Counted from the stretch's first letter, positions 24,973 through 35,131 are shown. The stretch: 64,000 bases of DNA from an uncultured Chlorobiaceae bacterium (GCA_903994365.1 CAJEXL010000004.1:59899-123898), one strand, 5' to 3'. Program-made: numbers and translations. Notes: generated by a model from the letters alone, not told the origin.

Positions 24973-25935
24973 AACAACAATCTCCTCTTTACCTGTTTAT
25001 CGTAAAGTGACAAGATAATAAGGTTTTGCCGTATAATGCCATTGCAAAAAATTATCACTCGCCGAGAATGGGAGTGGTGGGATTGCTGATGATCGCTTTG
25101 TTCAGATCCGCTCAGGTTTATGGCGGTAGCGGTAGGCTGCAACGAAAATCTCCATTACGACGATCTCTCGGAGATGGTTTTCGGCGGTGTCAAATTCATG
25201 ATTGGGTCAATGAGTGTTTTTCCGCATGGTGGCTAAAAATTTGCTATATATGACCATTGGGATGCGGAAAGTGCAGTGGTGGTTAATATGTAAAAAGTAA
25301 ACAGCATAAAAACGGTAGAAGTTGTAAATAAAAAAAGTGTTTTCAATAAATCGCGGATGGACAATAGACTTTTGTTGAGGGGCGAATGGTCTATGCTGAG
25401 TGGCAAGCCCTTGGGGCGCAGTTGATTTGCTCTTGTGACACCTGTTTCTACGATCAGGAAGTAACATTTGAGCTTTGGGCCTCTTCCCAGTCCGCTTATC
25501 ATGAGGCTATAGAACGCATTAATCCCATCCTCAGCGGTTTCCCATCTCGCCAGCGATCTTCCTTTTTGACCATCTCACTGGAAAAAGTGTCATCCCGAGT
25601 TGATCTTTGGTTGACAGGAGATGGTGATTCTTTCGGCAGGCAGTTTTTTACTGCCCTTTAGCGTTTGTGCGCCTTTCCATATCAAGGCCATGCAGGAGTC
25701 AATGTTCGTGATCTTGGTCATGAATGCTTCATTCTGCTGATGGCAATGTCTGTACAGGCAGGAACCGCAATAATATTGAGCGATGTCACGAGCAGCTTGA
25801 TCTGAACAGCAGTGTTATCGCTACCATCTCCCATCAGCTCAGGAGACCCCTGACTTCACTCAGAATGTCGATTTGTCAGCTACCGTAAGGATGTCGGTCG
25901 CTGCAAATATTTTATAATTTCATCACACTTGAAAA
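24973..25935. other. Sparse 960-bp region with small open frames
   Basis: No recognised gene. Two plus-strand frames deserve mention besides chance ORFs: 25120-25236 (38 residues, containing NLHYDDLSEMVFGGVKFMIG) and 25386-25661, listed separately. The remaining sequence around 25660-25930 is featureless by eye. The mixture suggests decayed genes or a late insertion rather than a regulatory region. Confidence 0.4.
25386..25661 (+). CDS. Hypothetical protein of 91 residues
   Basis: Frame beginning MVYAEWQALGAQLICSCDTC, with a good ribosome site (GAGGGGCG) just before the ATG. Protein-like segments include DQEVTFELWASSQSAYHEAI and RVDLWLTGDGDSFGRQFF. No family is recognised. It is isolated in a region with no other genes and may be a phage- or plasmid-derived fragment or a genuine orphan; no data in the sequence decide this. 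Confidence 0.4.
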   Translation: MVYAEWQALGAQLICSCDTCFYDQEVTFELWASSQSAYHEAIERINPILSGFPSRQRSSFLTISLEKVSSRVDLWLTGDGDSFGRQFFTAL

Positions 25936-27969
25936 ATGTTCAGAACAATCTTTTTTGTCATTATAGTTTCATTATGGGGCGACTCTCCACTACTGGCAGC
26001 AACTCCCCTGCGAGCAGCAACAGTGCATACTGTTGTTAGTCTTCGACCGACTGAAGCCGAGAATGATGCCGCATACTATATCGGCCAGTACCTTCTGCAA
26101 AACCACTACAGAAAGATATCAGTCACTGATTCCCTTTCGCAGCAGATATTCAAGCGATACATCGACAATCTGGATGGCAACCGAAGCTATTTTATTGCAA
26201 GTGAGGTCGAAAGTCTCCGGAAGTTATATGGAAACAGGCTGGGTGCTGAGTTTTTTAACGGTAAAACAAATGCAGGGTTCTCGATCTATAACTTTTTTCT
26301 GAGGCGGGTGAAAGAAAAGATGCGCTTTATGACGACTGCGGTTGATACCATCAAGTTCGACGTTTCAAAACAGGAATCCATCGTTCTTGATCGCAAGGAT
26401 AACCCTTGGCCAGCAGACAGACGACAGCTTCTGGATGTATGGAAAAAAGAGCTGAAATACCAGTGGCTCAACGTGAAAGATTCCACCGAGACCAGCGCCA
26501 GCATTAGTGAGCTTCTTGAAAAAAGCTTCATTTGCCGACTGAACCGTTTTAACCGTGAGAAACCGGATGATGCATTCCTGGCTTATACAGATGCGGTGAC
26601 GACCTCCTTCGACCCGCATACAAGCTACTTTTCGCCGGACGAGTATGAAAACTTTCAGATCGACATGAGCCAATCGCTTGAAGGCATCGGCACCAAGCTA
26701 CAGACTGAAGGAGATAACACTGTTGTCAACGAGGTTATTCCCGGCGGACCGGCCTTCAAAAGTAACCTTCTGAAAAAAGGAGACAGGATCGTCGGCGTTG
26801 GACAGGGGAAAAACGCTGAAATCATTGATGTCACGGCATGGCGGGTGAATGATGTGGTAAAGGTAATCCGCGGCAAGAAAAATTCTCTTGTTCGGCTGAA
26901 AATCTTGCCTGTTAGCCAGGGAGGGAGGGGCCCGGCCAAAATCATCGAGCTTTTTCGGGATACGGTGAGTATGGAGCAGCAGGCAGCGAAAAAAAACATC
27001 ATCCAGCAGAACGGTCGAAAAATTGGTATTATCACCATCCCTTCGTTTTACCTCGATTTTGATGCTCAGCAGAAGAACATCAGTAACTACACCAGTGCCA
27101 GTCGTGATGTCAAGCGCATCATCAGCGAGCTGAATGCTGAGAATGTTGCTGGTATTCTCATTGATCTTCGTAATAATGGCGGTGGTTCTCTCGATGAAGC
27201 AGTCAATGTTACCGGACTTTTTATTCCGAGTGGGCCTGTTGTACAGGTTGATAATTCAAGAGGTGAAAAAACGGTTTTAAAGGACGAAGACAGCAGGGAG
27301 CAGTATGGCGGACCGCTTGCAGTGCTGGTAAACCGTTACAGCGCCTCTGCTTCCGAAATTTTTGCCGCAGCAATTCAGGATTATGGCAGGGGTGTTATCA
27401 TTGGAGATCGTACCTTTGGCAAGGGTACTGTCCAGAGTATTATCCAACTCTCAAGGCCCTTTAAAACCACAGGAAAGAAGCCAGATCTTGGAGAGATAAA
27501 ACTCACCACCTCCAAGTTTTACCGGATATCCGGGGGCAGCACCCAGCACAAGGGTGTGCTTCCCGATATTATTATGCCATCGATGACCGATTTTTCAACC
27601 ATCGGTGAGGATACCTATACCAGCAGTCTCCCCTGGACTACAATTTCAAAGGCTTATTATCGGCCAACAACTGATGTTTCACCAGAAGATATCGTAGTGC
27701 TTCTCCAAAAAGAGCAAGAGCGTTTCGCAAAGAATCCGCTCTATCAGGCCTATATGCACGACTTGAGTGCCCTTGACGTGATTCGCAAGAAGAGGGCTGT
27801 GTCGCTTCAGGATTCGGATTTCAAGTTGGAAATAGAGACGATGAAGCAGATCGAGAAGAGGTGGTCTCAGGATGAGGATACGGTAAAAAATAGAAGCAAC
27901 GATGTGCTTCTCAGCGAGTCTGCTGGAGTTGTCGAGGATCTGGCAGTACTCAAGTCCCGACAGAAGTAG
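25936..27969 (+). CDS. prc: C-terminal processing peptidase (tail-specific protease)
   Basis: Periplasmic serine protease of 677 residues that trims or degrades proteins from their C-terminus. A signal peptide (residues about 1-22, ending LLAA) is followed by the N-terminal TSP domain, a PDZ domain near residues 230-330 (GIGTKLQTEGDNTVVNEVIP then GGPAF), and the S41 catalytic domain. The catalytic serine is in YSASASEIFAAAIQDYGRG near residue 475, and the lysine is in GDRTFGKGTVQS near residue 497. The C-terminal third matches the DUF3340 region of long Prc proteins. It is a single gene. Confidence 0.92.
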   Translation: MFRTIFFVIIVSLWGDSPLLAATPLRAATVHTVVSLRPTEAENDAAYYIGQYLLQNHYRKISVTDSLSQQIFKRYIDNLDGNRSYFIASEVESLRKLYGNRLGAEFFNGKTNAGFSIYNFFLRRVKEKMRFMTTAVDTIKFDVSKQESIVLDRKDNPWPADRRQLLDVWKKELKYQWLNVKDSTETSASISELLEKSFICRLNRFNREKPDDAFLAYTDAVTTSFDPHTSYFSPDEYENFQIDMSQSLEGIGTKLQTEGDNTVVNEVIPGGPAFKSNLLKKGDRIVGVGQGKNAEIIDVTAWRVNDVVKVIRGKKNSLVRLKILPVSQGGRGPAKIIELFRDTVSMEQQAAKKNIIQQNGRKIGIITIPSFYLDFDAQQKNISNYTSASRDVKRIISELNAENVAGILIDLRNNGGGSLDEAVNVTGLFIPSGPVVQVDNSRGEKTVLKDEDSREQYGGPLAVLVNRYSASASEIFAAAIQDYGRGVIIGDRTFGKGTVQSIIQLSRPFKTTGKKPDLGEIKLTTSKFYRISGGSTQHKGVLPDIIMPSMTDFSTIGEDTYTSSLPWTTISKAYYRPTTDVSPEDIVVLLQKEQERFAKNPLYQAYMHDLSALDVIRKKRAVSLQDSDFKLEIETMKQIEKRWSQDEDTVKNRSNDVLLSESAGVVEDLAVLKSRQK

Positions 27970-28122
27970 ATTACGAAGTCAACACATTGCTTCGGGTTGC
28001 TATCAACAGTTAAATGTCATATTGCAGATGCAGGGGTTTATGCCGAGGAGGGATAATTTCATGCCAAAATTATTATTATGTCGCATAAATTTTGTGCTGG
28101 CTAAACTTGAAAAAAGAAGATT

Positions 28123-28458
28123 ATGAGCGACTTGCCGAACTGTCCAACATGTAATTCAGAATATACCTACGAGGTTGGGGCCCTCTTGACCTGCCCTGAG
28201 TGCGCATACGAATGGAGTACGTCGGCCCCTGCGTTGGAAACGGCTCGAATCTGGAAGGATGCTCATGGCACCATATTGCAGGATGGTGATACCGTGACGG
28301 TGATCAAGGATCTCAAGGTCAAAGGGTCGTCATCGGCGCTCAAGGGTGGTACGAAGGTTAAAAACATTCGTCTTATCGACGGTGATCATGACATTGACTG
28401 TAAAATCGATGGTTTTGGCCCGATGCAATTGAAGTCGGAATTTGTCAGGAAAGCCTGA
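28123..28458 (+). CDS. PhnA/YjdM-family zinc-ribbon protein
   Basis: Protein of 111 residues with an N-terminal zinc ribbon ([20 protein letters not shown], then CAYEW) and the PhnA C-terminal domain ([40 protein letters not shown]). Despite the historical name, a role in phosphonate use is not established for this family. Length is standard. Starts at ATG 28123 just downstream of a short AT-rich leader. No operon partner. Confidence 0.9.
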   Translation: MSDLPNCPTCNSEYTYEVGALLTCPECAYEWSTSAPALETARIWKDAHGTILQDGDTVTVIKDLKVKGSSSALKGGTKVKNIRLIDGDHDIDCKIDGFGPMQLKSEFVRKA

Positions 28459-28508
28459 AGCGACCTCTCGCTCTATCACGCGGGCAAGTTCAAAGGGGTG
28501 TCATTCTC

Positions 28509-29102
28509 TTACCCCGGATAATATGGCCTTACCCGGAATGATGCACCCAGAGAAAGTGCCAGAGTTCTACACGCATCAACATCAAGTGCGGGGACATGGA
28601 CGACGCTTGCAATGACTTCCGGAATTTCTGCTGCTGCAAGACGGATGAAGTCGCAGAGAGCCGTAAAGCCGGCGGCACCGAAAGGGCTGTGGCACAGGCG
28701 CTGATAAGTTTCGGCATCAGGTGCATTCAGGCTTACTGACAGGCAGTCCACTATCCCTGCCAGTTCGGGTATGATGTTTCGGCCATGGAGCAGATTTGCC
28801 TGTCCGTCAGTATTTATTCGAACAGGAACACTGTAATGCTGCTTGACTGCTTCAGCTACCTGCATGACGATCTCAAGCCGTATCAATGATTCGCCATAAC
28901 CACAAAAAACAATCTCATCGAACTCATTGAATGCTGCAATTGCAGCCATGATCTCATGGAATGATGGCTCTTCATCGAGAAACAGGTCGTTTTCATCAAA
29001 TGTTCTTGTGTTGAATTTAATGCAGAACGTGCAGTCGTTTGAACAACGATTTGTAATATTCAAGTATAGTGTGTTTCTGATCTTGTAGGCAATGGTAGGC
29101 AT
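28509..29102 (-). CDS. Radical SAM protein, TatD-associated type
   Basis: Protein of 197 residues. The radical-SAM cluster motif CSNDCTFC (C-x3-C-x2-C) lies at residues 18-25 after NTLYLNITNR. GYGESLIRLE supplies the GGE-type SAM-binding element, and VRINTDGQANLLHGRNI and LSVSLNAPDAETYQRL follow. This small architecture matches a radical SAM group usually adjacent to or fused with TatD-like DNase; no tatD is visible here. The reaction is unknown. Confidence 0.82.
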   Translation of the reverse strand: MPTIAYKIRNTLYLNITNRCSNDCTFCIKFNTRTFDENDLFLDEEPSFHEIMAAIAAFNEFDEIVFCGYGESLIRLEIVMQVAEAVKQHYSVPVRINTDGQANLLHGRNIIPELAGIVDCLSVSLNAPDAETYQRLCHSPFGAAGFTALCDFIRLAAAEIPEVIASVVHVPALDVDACRTLALSLGASFRVRPYYPG

Positions 29103-29457
29103 TATTCATAAAAAAAGGGTTTATCAGGACGAAGATCATTATCGTCAAAAGGGCTTATTAATCCTATACAAACGGCATATTGAATACCTCTGCTGGGCGA
29201 CTTATTTCCTTCAATATCAAACTGGAGCTACCACGATGCTCACTCCTGAGGATGTTGATCTCGGAGGGGGAGACCATTGTTGCAATTTTTTTTTAAGATT
29301 TGAGCTTCAAAATCTCCTGTTATACCCAACTTTTTTATATTGAGGTGCGTCTGAAACACAGCTCTCCGGTGAGTGGATTTTTTATTTCTTCTTTGCTTTA
29401 ACTTATTATTATAAAGCATTCTATATTTTTCTCCTCTCAAATCTGATCTCTTGAATC
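29103..29457 (+). promoter_or_regulatory. Leader region upstream of nrdJ
   Basis: About 355 bp between divergent radical SAM and nrdJ genes. Short frames here look like chance. No cobalamin-riboswitch B12 box could be found by eye, which would have been expected if the B12-dependent reductase were B12-controlled. The promoter is presumably here but not identifiable. Confidence 0.35.
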
Positions 29458-32400
29458 ATGAAAATATCCCGTTTGTTCACCACCCTTGGCGAGAATGTCT
29501 ATGACCGGTTCGAATACACGATAAGAACATCGGTACTTCGTAATCCCGACGGCTCGAAGGTTTTTGAGATGAACAATATTGAGGTACCCATGCAGTGGTC
29601 GCAGGTTGCTGCTGATATTCTTGCCCAGAAGTATTTCCGCAAAACAGGCATTCTGCAGCGCGACGATCAGGGGAATGTGATAACCGACAGCGATGGCAAG
29701 CCAGTGACTGGAAGTGAGAATTCCATAAGGCAGGTGGTGCATCGCATGGCGGGCTGCTGGAAGGAGTGGGGTGAAAAGAACCGCTATTTTGATACCACTG
29801 ACGATGCCCAGGCCTTTTATGACGAAGTTGCCTTCATGATTCTCGGGCAGATGGGTGCGCCAAATTCGCCGCAATGGTTCAATACGGGGCTCAATTTTGC
29901 TTATGGAACGACAGGGCCTGCCCAGGGTCACTATTACGTTGATCCAGCATGTGGCGAGGTGAAGGAATCGGAGGATGCCTACTCCCGTCCCCAAGCCCAC
30001 GCCTGTTTTATCCAGTCGGTTAATGATGACCTTGTCAACGATGGCGGGATTTTCGATCTGGCGATGCGCGAGGCGAGGGTTTTCAAGTTTGGCAGCGGCT
30101 CAGGTACCAACTATTCCAACCTGCGTTCGGGTGGAGAAAAGTTGAGTGGCGGAGGAAGCTCTTCGGGGTTGATGAGCTTTCTGAAAATTTTTGATTCGGC
30201 GGCCGGGGCGATAAAGTCGGGCGGAACGACGCGACGCGCAGCCAAGATGGTGATTGTTGATATTGATCATCCTGATGTCGAGAAATTTATCGAATGGAAG
30301 GCGAAGGAGGAGGACAAGGTGGCTTCGCTGGTCGCTGGTTCAAGAATTTGTTCCCGTTTTCTCCAGGCGATTGTTGAAGAGGCGCTTGCCAATGGTGTTG
30401 ACCGCAAGACGAATCACCGACTGCATCAGTTGATCCAGAATGCGCTGAGCCGTGCCGTACCGATGAGCTACATCGTACGTGTGCTTGCGCTGGTTGAGCA
30501 GGGGTATACCACGCTCGATTTTGCGGAGCACGATGCCAATTACGAGTCGGAAGCTTATTCGACGGTTGGCGGGCAGAACTCCAATAATACCGTTCGTGTC
30601 ACCAACGATTTCATGAAGGCGGTTGAGAATGATGATCTCTGGCAGCTTCGCCAGCGCACCACTGGCAAGACGGCAAAAGTTGTCAAGGCACGCGATCTCT
30701 GGGAAAAAATTCTTCTCAGTGCATGGAAGTGTGCCGATCCCGGTTTACAGTTCGATACCACCATCAACGAATGGCACACCTGCCCGAAGAGCGGTCGTAT
30801 CAATGCGAGCAACCCCTGTTCGGAGTACATGTTTCTTGACGATACTGCCTGTAATCTCGCCAGCCTCAACCTGATCCATTTTGTTGATGAGGTATCGGGT
30901 ACGATGAAGGTGAAGGAGTTGCGGCATGCCGCAGCGTTATGGACGGTTGTGCTTGAGATTTCAGTCTTGATGGCCCATTTTCCTTCAAAGGATATTGCGC
31001 GTCTGAGTTATGAGTTCAGAACGCTTGGGCTCGGTTTTGCCAATCTTGGCACGGTGCTGATGGTGCTCGGCATTCCTTATGATTCGCCAAAGGCGCTTGC
31101 TCTTGCTGGTGCAATTTCTGCGGTGATGACCGGTCAGGCTTATGTCACTTCGGCTGACATGGCTCATGATCTTGGGACATTCAGCGGCTATGCGGCAAAT
31201 GCCAATGAGATGCTTCGCGTGATCCGCAACCATCGCAGGGCTGCGAGAAACCTCTCGGAAGAGGAGTATGAAGGGTTGTCGGTGAAGCCGCTCGGCATTG
31301 ATTCGGAGTACTGCCCCAAAGAGCTTTTTGAAGCGGCAGGAGAGGTGTGGGATAAAGCGTTGCAGAAGGGTGAGAAGTATGGATTCCGTAATGCCCAGGT
31401 GAGTGTGATTGCGCCGACCGGTACCATCGGTCTGGTGATGGATTGCGATACTACCGGAATAGAGCCGGAGTTTGCCATTGTCAAATTCAAAAAACTTGCT
31501 GGTGGCGGCTACTTCAAGATTGTTAATCAGTCGGTGCCTAAAGCGCTTGAACGTCTTGGTTATACTGCAGCGCAGATTGAGGATATTGAGCACTACTGTA
31601 AAGGGCATGGCACGCTTGCCGGTTCGCCCTCCATCAATCGGCAGTGGTTGACAAGCCGAGGTTTTACGGATGAGAAGATTGATGTTGTGGAGTCGCAGCT
31701 TGAAACGGTTTTTGATATTCGCTTTGCGTTTAACAAGTGGATTTTGGGGGAGGATTTTTGCACCACGCTTGGCTTTACCAATGAGCAGCTTGATGACTCT
31801 GACTTTGATATGCTGCAGGCGCTTGGCGCCACTTCAGCAGATTCCGAAACGACAAATGACTATATATGCGGTACCATGACTATTGAGGGTGCACCTCATT
31901 TGAAGCTTGAACATCTCGCTGTGTTTGACTGTGCCAGTAAATGTGGCAGAAGAGGGCTGCGCTACATCAAGCATCAGGCTCATGTTCACATGATGTCTGC
32001 CGTGCAACCGTTTATATCCGGCGCCATTTCAAAAACAGTCAATATGCCTGGTACCGCCACGACTGCTGAAATTGGTGAAGTCTACCAGTCGGCCTGGTTG
32101 CAGATGGTCAAGGCGGTCACCATCTATCGTGACGGCTCCAAACTATCACAGCCACTTAATATTTCAAGCTATCAGGATCTCGACGAGGTGATCATGCTTG
32201 GAACTGAAGAGGATCTTGATGAAACCAAAGGAGCGAAAGAGGTGCAGGAGCGGATTGTTGAGAAGGTTTTCCATCGCTCTGAACGCAGGATGCTGCCGAA
32301 AAGGAGGAAGGGATATATACGCGAAGCCTATGTTGGTGGTCACAAGGTGTTTCTCAGAACAGGGGAGTATGATGATGGCTCTCTCGGTGAAGTTTTTATC

Positions 32401-32898
32401 GACATGTACAAGGAGGGCGCTTCATTCAAGGGGCTGCTCAACTGTTTTGCCGTGCTTGCCTCCAAAGCACTCCAGTATGGTATGCCGCTCGAAGAGCTTG
32501 TGGACAGCTTCACCTTTACCCGGTTTGAACCTGCGGGTGCGGTTCAGGGCCACAATGTCATCAAGAATTCTACCTCCATTCTTGATTACGTTTTTCGATC
32601 AATTGGTTACGACTATCTTGGACGCAAGGATTTTGTGCATATCAAGGCGGTTGATGAGGTGCCGTGCGGGGATACGGAGGCAGGTAATGGTGTGTCAAAT
32701 CATGTTGTGGTCAGGGAACCCTCCTTTGCTGAACAACCCTCATCAAGCAACACTTCAACCCGCAAGAGCCAGGTCTATCAGGCAAAGGTTCAGGGTTATA
32801 CCGGAGAGCAGTGCGAAAACTGCGGTTCCATGCGCGTTAAACAGAATGGCACCTGCAAGGTCTGCGAAGACTGTGGTATGACGACGGGGTGTTCGTGA
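29458..32898 (+). CDS. nrdJ: Adenosylcobalamin-dependent ribonucleotide reductase (class II)
   Basis: Large class II reductase of 1146 residues that makes deoxyribonucleotides without oxygen, fitting an anaerobe. The N-terminal half has substrate-site features (GQMGAPNSPQWFNTG, FKFGSGSGTNYSNLRSGGEK) and NPCSEYMFLDDTACNLASLN. Further on is the loop VIAPTGTIGLVMDCDTTGIE. After residue about 940 come a TSCPD-like domain (LRTGEYDDGSLGEVFIDMYK, LASKALQYGMPLEEL) and a C-terminal zinc-ribbon-like tail (CENCGSMRVKQNGTCKVCED, CGMTTGCS) carrying the redox cysteines. There is no intein or frameshift. It is monocistronic. Confidence 0.95.
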   Translation: MKISRLFTTLGENVYDRFEYTIRTSVLRNPDGSKVFEMNNIEVPMQWSQVAADILAQKYFRKTGILQRDDQGNVITDSDGKPVTGSENSIRQVVHRMAGCWKEWGEKNRYFDTTDDAQAFYDEVAFMILGQMGAPNSPQWFNTGLNFAYGTTGPAQGHYYVDPACGEVKESEDAYSRPQAHACFIQSVNDDLVNDGGIFDLAMREARVFKFGSGSGTNYSNLRSGGEKLSGGGSSSGLMSFLKIFDSAAGAIKSGGTTRRAAKMVIVDIDHPDVEKFIEWKAKEEDKVASLVAGSRICSRFLQAIVEEALANGVDRKTNHRLHQLIQNALSRAVPMSYIVRVLALVEQGYTTLDFAEHDANYESEAYSTVGGQNSNNTVRVTNDFMKAVENDDLWQLRQRTTGKTAKVVKARDLWEKILLSAWKCADPGLQFDTTINEWHTCPKSGRINASNPCSEYMFLDDTACNLASLNLIHFVDEVSGTMKVKELRHAAALWTVVLEISVLMAHFPSKDIARLSYEFRTLGLGFANLGTVLMVLGIPYDSPKALALAGAISAVMTGQAYVTSADMAHDLGTFSGYAANANEMLRVIRNHRRAARNLSEEEYEGLSVKPLGIDSEYCPKELFEAAGEVWDKALQKGEKYGFRNAQVSVIAPTGTIGLVMDCDTTGIEPEFAIVKFKKLAGGGYFKIVNQSVPKALERLGYTAAQIEDIEHYCKGHGTLAGSPSINRQWLTSRGFTDEKIDVVESQLETVFDIRFAFNKWILGEDFCTTLGFTNEQLDDSDFDMLQALGATSADSETTNDYICGTMTIEGAPHLKLEHLAVFDCASKCGRRGLRYIKHQAHVHMMSAVQPFISGAISKTVNMPGTATTAEIGEVYQSAWLQMVKAVTIYRDGSKLSQPLNISSYQDLDEVIMLGTEEDLDETKGAKEVQERIVEKVFHRSERRMLPKRRKGYIREAYVGGHKVFLRTGEYDDGSLGEVFIDMYKEGASFKGLLNCFAVLASKALQYGMPLEELVDSFTFTRFEPAGAVQGHNVIKNSTSILDYVFRSIGYDYLGRKDFVHIKAVDEVPCGDTEAGNGVSNHVVVREPSFAEQPSSSNTSTRKSQVYQAKVQGYTGEQCENCGSMRVKQNGTCKVCEDCGMTTGCS

Positions 32899-32937
32899 GC
32901 TTTCCGTTGGGACACGCCATGGCGTGTCCCAGGGGGA

Positions 32938-33648
32938 TCATGCAGGCGTACCTGATGACATCGCCGGTCGAAACCCTGTCGCCGATTTCTCCATTGTGCT
33001 CTCCACAAGGTTTTGCCCGCTGATTTGCAGGGTTCTGAAAGGGGAGTGCTGCACCAGCTCATAGTCATGGGTTCCAATAACCACAGTGATGCTTTTCTGG
33101 TTGACCCTCTTCAGGTAGTCGAGAATTTCCAGTGAGGTATCGGGATCGAGGTTGCCGGTGGGTTCGTCGGCAAGGATGACCAGAGGCTCGCGTACCAGCG
33201 CACGTGCAATGGCAATTCTCTGTTGCTCTCCTCCAGAGAGGCGCAGAGGCATCACTTTGGCGGCATGTTCAAGCCCGACGCTTCCGAGGGCCTGCATCAC
33301 CTGCTCCTTGACAAGTTTCTCTTTTGTGCCGGTTACCTTCAGCACAAACGCCAGATTATCATACACATTACGGTCTTCGAGCAGGCGAAAATCCTGAAAG
33401 ATAATGCCGAGCTTTCTTCGCAGAAGCGGGATCTGTCGCTTTTTGATGGTGCGGGAGCTGTATCCGGCAATTCGTATCTCCCCTTTTGTCGGACGAACAT
33501 CCATGTAGAGCGACTTGAGCAGCGTCGATTTGCCCGTGCCGCTTTTGCCGACAATGTAAACAAGCTCCCCCTGCTGAATGGTAAGGTTCAGTTTGCTGAA
33601 CACAGGTTTTTTATCAAGTTCAAGGTCAACGTCAGTAAATGAGATCAT
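32938..33648 (-). CDS. ABC ATPase, FtsE-like
   Basis: ATP-binding protein of 236 residues. Walker [10 protein letters not shown] is near residues 34-42, the Q-loop [20 protein letters not shown], the signature [17 protein letters not shown] and Walker [14 protein letters not shown]. The Q-loop sequence (FQDFRLL) and overall length are those of FtsE, the divisome ATPase that works with FtsX and cell-wall hydrolases. No ftsX is adjacent. Its start overlaps the pdxA stop by four bases, so it is in an operon with pdxA. Assignment to FtsE rather than a LolD-like ATPase is probable, not certain. Confidence 0.8.
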   Translation of the reverse strand: MISFTDVDLELDKKPVFSKLNLTIQQGELVYIVGKSGTGKSTLLKSLYMDVRPTKGEIRIAGYSSRTIKKRQIPLLRRKLGIIFQDFRLLEDRNVYDNLAFVLKVTGTKEKLVKEQVMQALGSVGLEHAAKVMPLRLSGGEQQRIAIARALVREPLVILADEPTGNLDPDTSLEILDYLKRVNQKSITVVIGTHDYELVQHSPFRTLQISGQNLVESTMEKSATGFRPAMSSGTPA

Positions 33649-34652
33649 GATTGGTGTTCTTTTTGTTTGATTCTGTTCTGAGCAATCGTTATGGCAACCA
33701 GTGTTGCCTCACGAAAACTACGTGGTGATGCTTTTCCTTTTGCTGCAATATTGAAACCGGTGCCGTGGTCGGGTGATGTTCGCACGATTGGCAGGCCGAG
33801 AGTGATGTTTACCCCGGTGTCGAAGGCGAGCACCTTGAACGGCAGCAGCCCCTGATCGTGGTACATTGCCACGACAATATCATAGTTGCGGTAGATCCCT
33901 GCTCCAAAAAAGCCGTCGGCAGCGAAGGGGCCTTGCACCCTGAGACGGGTTGAGAGGCGTTCGATGCAGGGGCGGATAATATCCTGCTCTTCACATCCCA
34001 TGACTCCTCCGTCTGAAGCGTGCGGATTGAGCCCGAGTACGGCAATTCGTGGTGCCGCGAGATCGAAATCGGTTTTAAGCGATTCGGCAAGGTTTGAGAG
34101 AAAAGCATCAAGATTCATCGTGCGGATCACTCCGGGCACCCTCTCAAGGGGTTCATGGATGGTGGCAAGGGCGACTCTCAGTTCTGAGAGCTGGTCAAAA
34201 AACATCATGGTTGGGGAAGGAATCCCAAAGATTTTGCCGAGAAAGCCGGTGTGGCCTCTCTCTGTATAACCAGCCAACGCTAGGGCCTCTTTGTGAATTG
34301 GTGCGGTAACAAGCCCGTCGCACACTCCACTCTGGCAGAGTCCGGCCGCAACGGCGATTGACTCCATAGCGAGTCGTCCAGCCTCAGCCGATATGGTACC
34401 GGGCTTGATGTCGTCCGGCTCAGCAATACTCAGTACCGGCAATACTCCCCCTCGTGCCGGAGTCATCTCCTCAGCGCTGTCGACCAGTTTGAGTTTTACC
34501 GGCAGATCCAGCGTTTTCCGATAATAATCCAATACCGTATAAGAGCCTGCAACAATAAAGGAGTGAGTTGAGCTCCCAAATGTCAGAAAACTTTTCAGAA
34601 TAATTTCCGGCCCGATGCCGTGAGGGTCGCCAATTGACCAGACAATACGCAT
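33645..34652 (-). CDS. pdxA: 4-hydroxythreonine-4-phosphate dehydrogenase
   Basis: Enzyme of 335 residues in DXP-dependent pyridoxal 5'-phosphate synthesis. Signatures are SIGDPHGIGPEIILKSF at the N-terminus, LVTAPIHKEALALAGYTERG and HTGFLG, then VAMYHDQGLLPFKVLAFDTG and RTSPDHGTGFNIAAKGKA, containing the metal-binding histidines. Length is typical. It sits between the FtsE-like gene (overlap of four bases) and the DUF4293 gene (two-base gap), forming a three-gene minus-strand operon. Confidence 0.94.
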   Translation of the reverse strand: MRIVWSIGDPHGIGPEIILKSFLTFGSSTHSFIVAGSYTVLDYYRKTLDLPVKLKLVDSAEEMTPARGGVLPVLSIAEPDDIKPGTISAEAGRLAMESIAVAAGLCQSGVCDGLVTAPIHKEALALAGYTERGHTGFLGKIFGIPSPTMMFFDQLSELRVALATIHEPLERVPGVIRTMNLDAFLSNLAESLKTDFDLAAPRIAVLGLNPHASDGGVMGCEEQDIIRPCIERLSTRLRVQGPFAADGFFGAGIYRNYDIVVAMYHDQGLLPFKVLAFDTGVNITLGLPIVRTSPDHGTGFNIAAKGKASPRSFREATLVAITIAQNRIKQKEHQS

Positions 34653-34654
34653 GT

Positions 34655-35131
34655 TCAGAGTCGTTTGTAAGCGTTGGCTATTTTTTCATCAGTTTTAACG
34701 CCCTTCAGCGCAAGCATAAGCAGCACTGGTTCCGGCAAAAGCATGAAAAACCCTGCTTCAGGTTTGTGTGTTAAGGCTGCTCCGATAGTTTCGAAGTGCA
34801 GGTTCATAAAATGTGCGGCTGTAAGCCCTGCGAAAAGGTCTCCGACGAAGAAAAGTATGGCCAGTGCAATCAACTTGCTCTGCACGATCCTGTTGTTAAA
34901 GAGAAAAATAGCAGTAATCGCCACAATGGCGGTCAGAGGAGAAAAGAGACGTCCAGCATAGCAAACTAAAGAATACCCGACAGTAGTAATCTCTGCTCCT
35001 CCGAAATCGGAGATGAGATACACTTGGCCAGCGCTGAAGCTCCAGAAGGGAAAAAACATACTCGCCACAGCAAGCATGCCGACAAGGAGGAGATAGAGGT
35101 TTTGGATTCTGGCTATCATGATTTTCTGCAT
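34655..35131 (-). CDS. DUF4293 membrane protein
   Basis: Protein of 158 residues with four hydrophobic helices; the start MIARIQNLYLLLVGMLAVAS and FFPFWSF are typical of DUF4293, a family found in Bacteroidetes/Chlorobi. The function is unknown. It is the first gene of the operon with pdxA and the FtsE-like ATPase. A start at residue 5 (MIARIQ) is also possible. Confidence 0.8.
   Translation of the reverse strand: MQKIMIARIQNLYLLLVGMLAVASMFFPFWSFSAGQVYLISDFGGAEITTVGYSLVCYAGRLFSPLTAIVAITAIFLFNNRIVQSKLIALAILFFVGDLFAGLTAAHFMNLHFETIGAALTHKPEAGFFMLLPEPVLLMLALKGVKTDEKIANAYKRL

Noticed and set aside
25386..25661. Transposase or phage gene fragment
   Set aside because: No catalytic motif, terminal repeats or target duplication could be seen; kept only as a hypothetical ORF.
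29103..29457. Cobalamin riboswitch before the B12-dependent reductase
   Set aside because: No B12-box-like sequence or convincing multi-helix architecture was found by eye.
29458..32898. Intein or frameshift in nrdJ because of its large size
   Set aside because: 1146 residues is normal for this class II type with TSCPD-like and zinc-ribbon tails; no intein splice motifs are visible.
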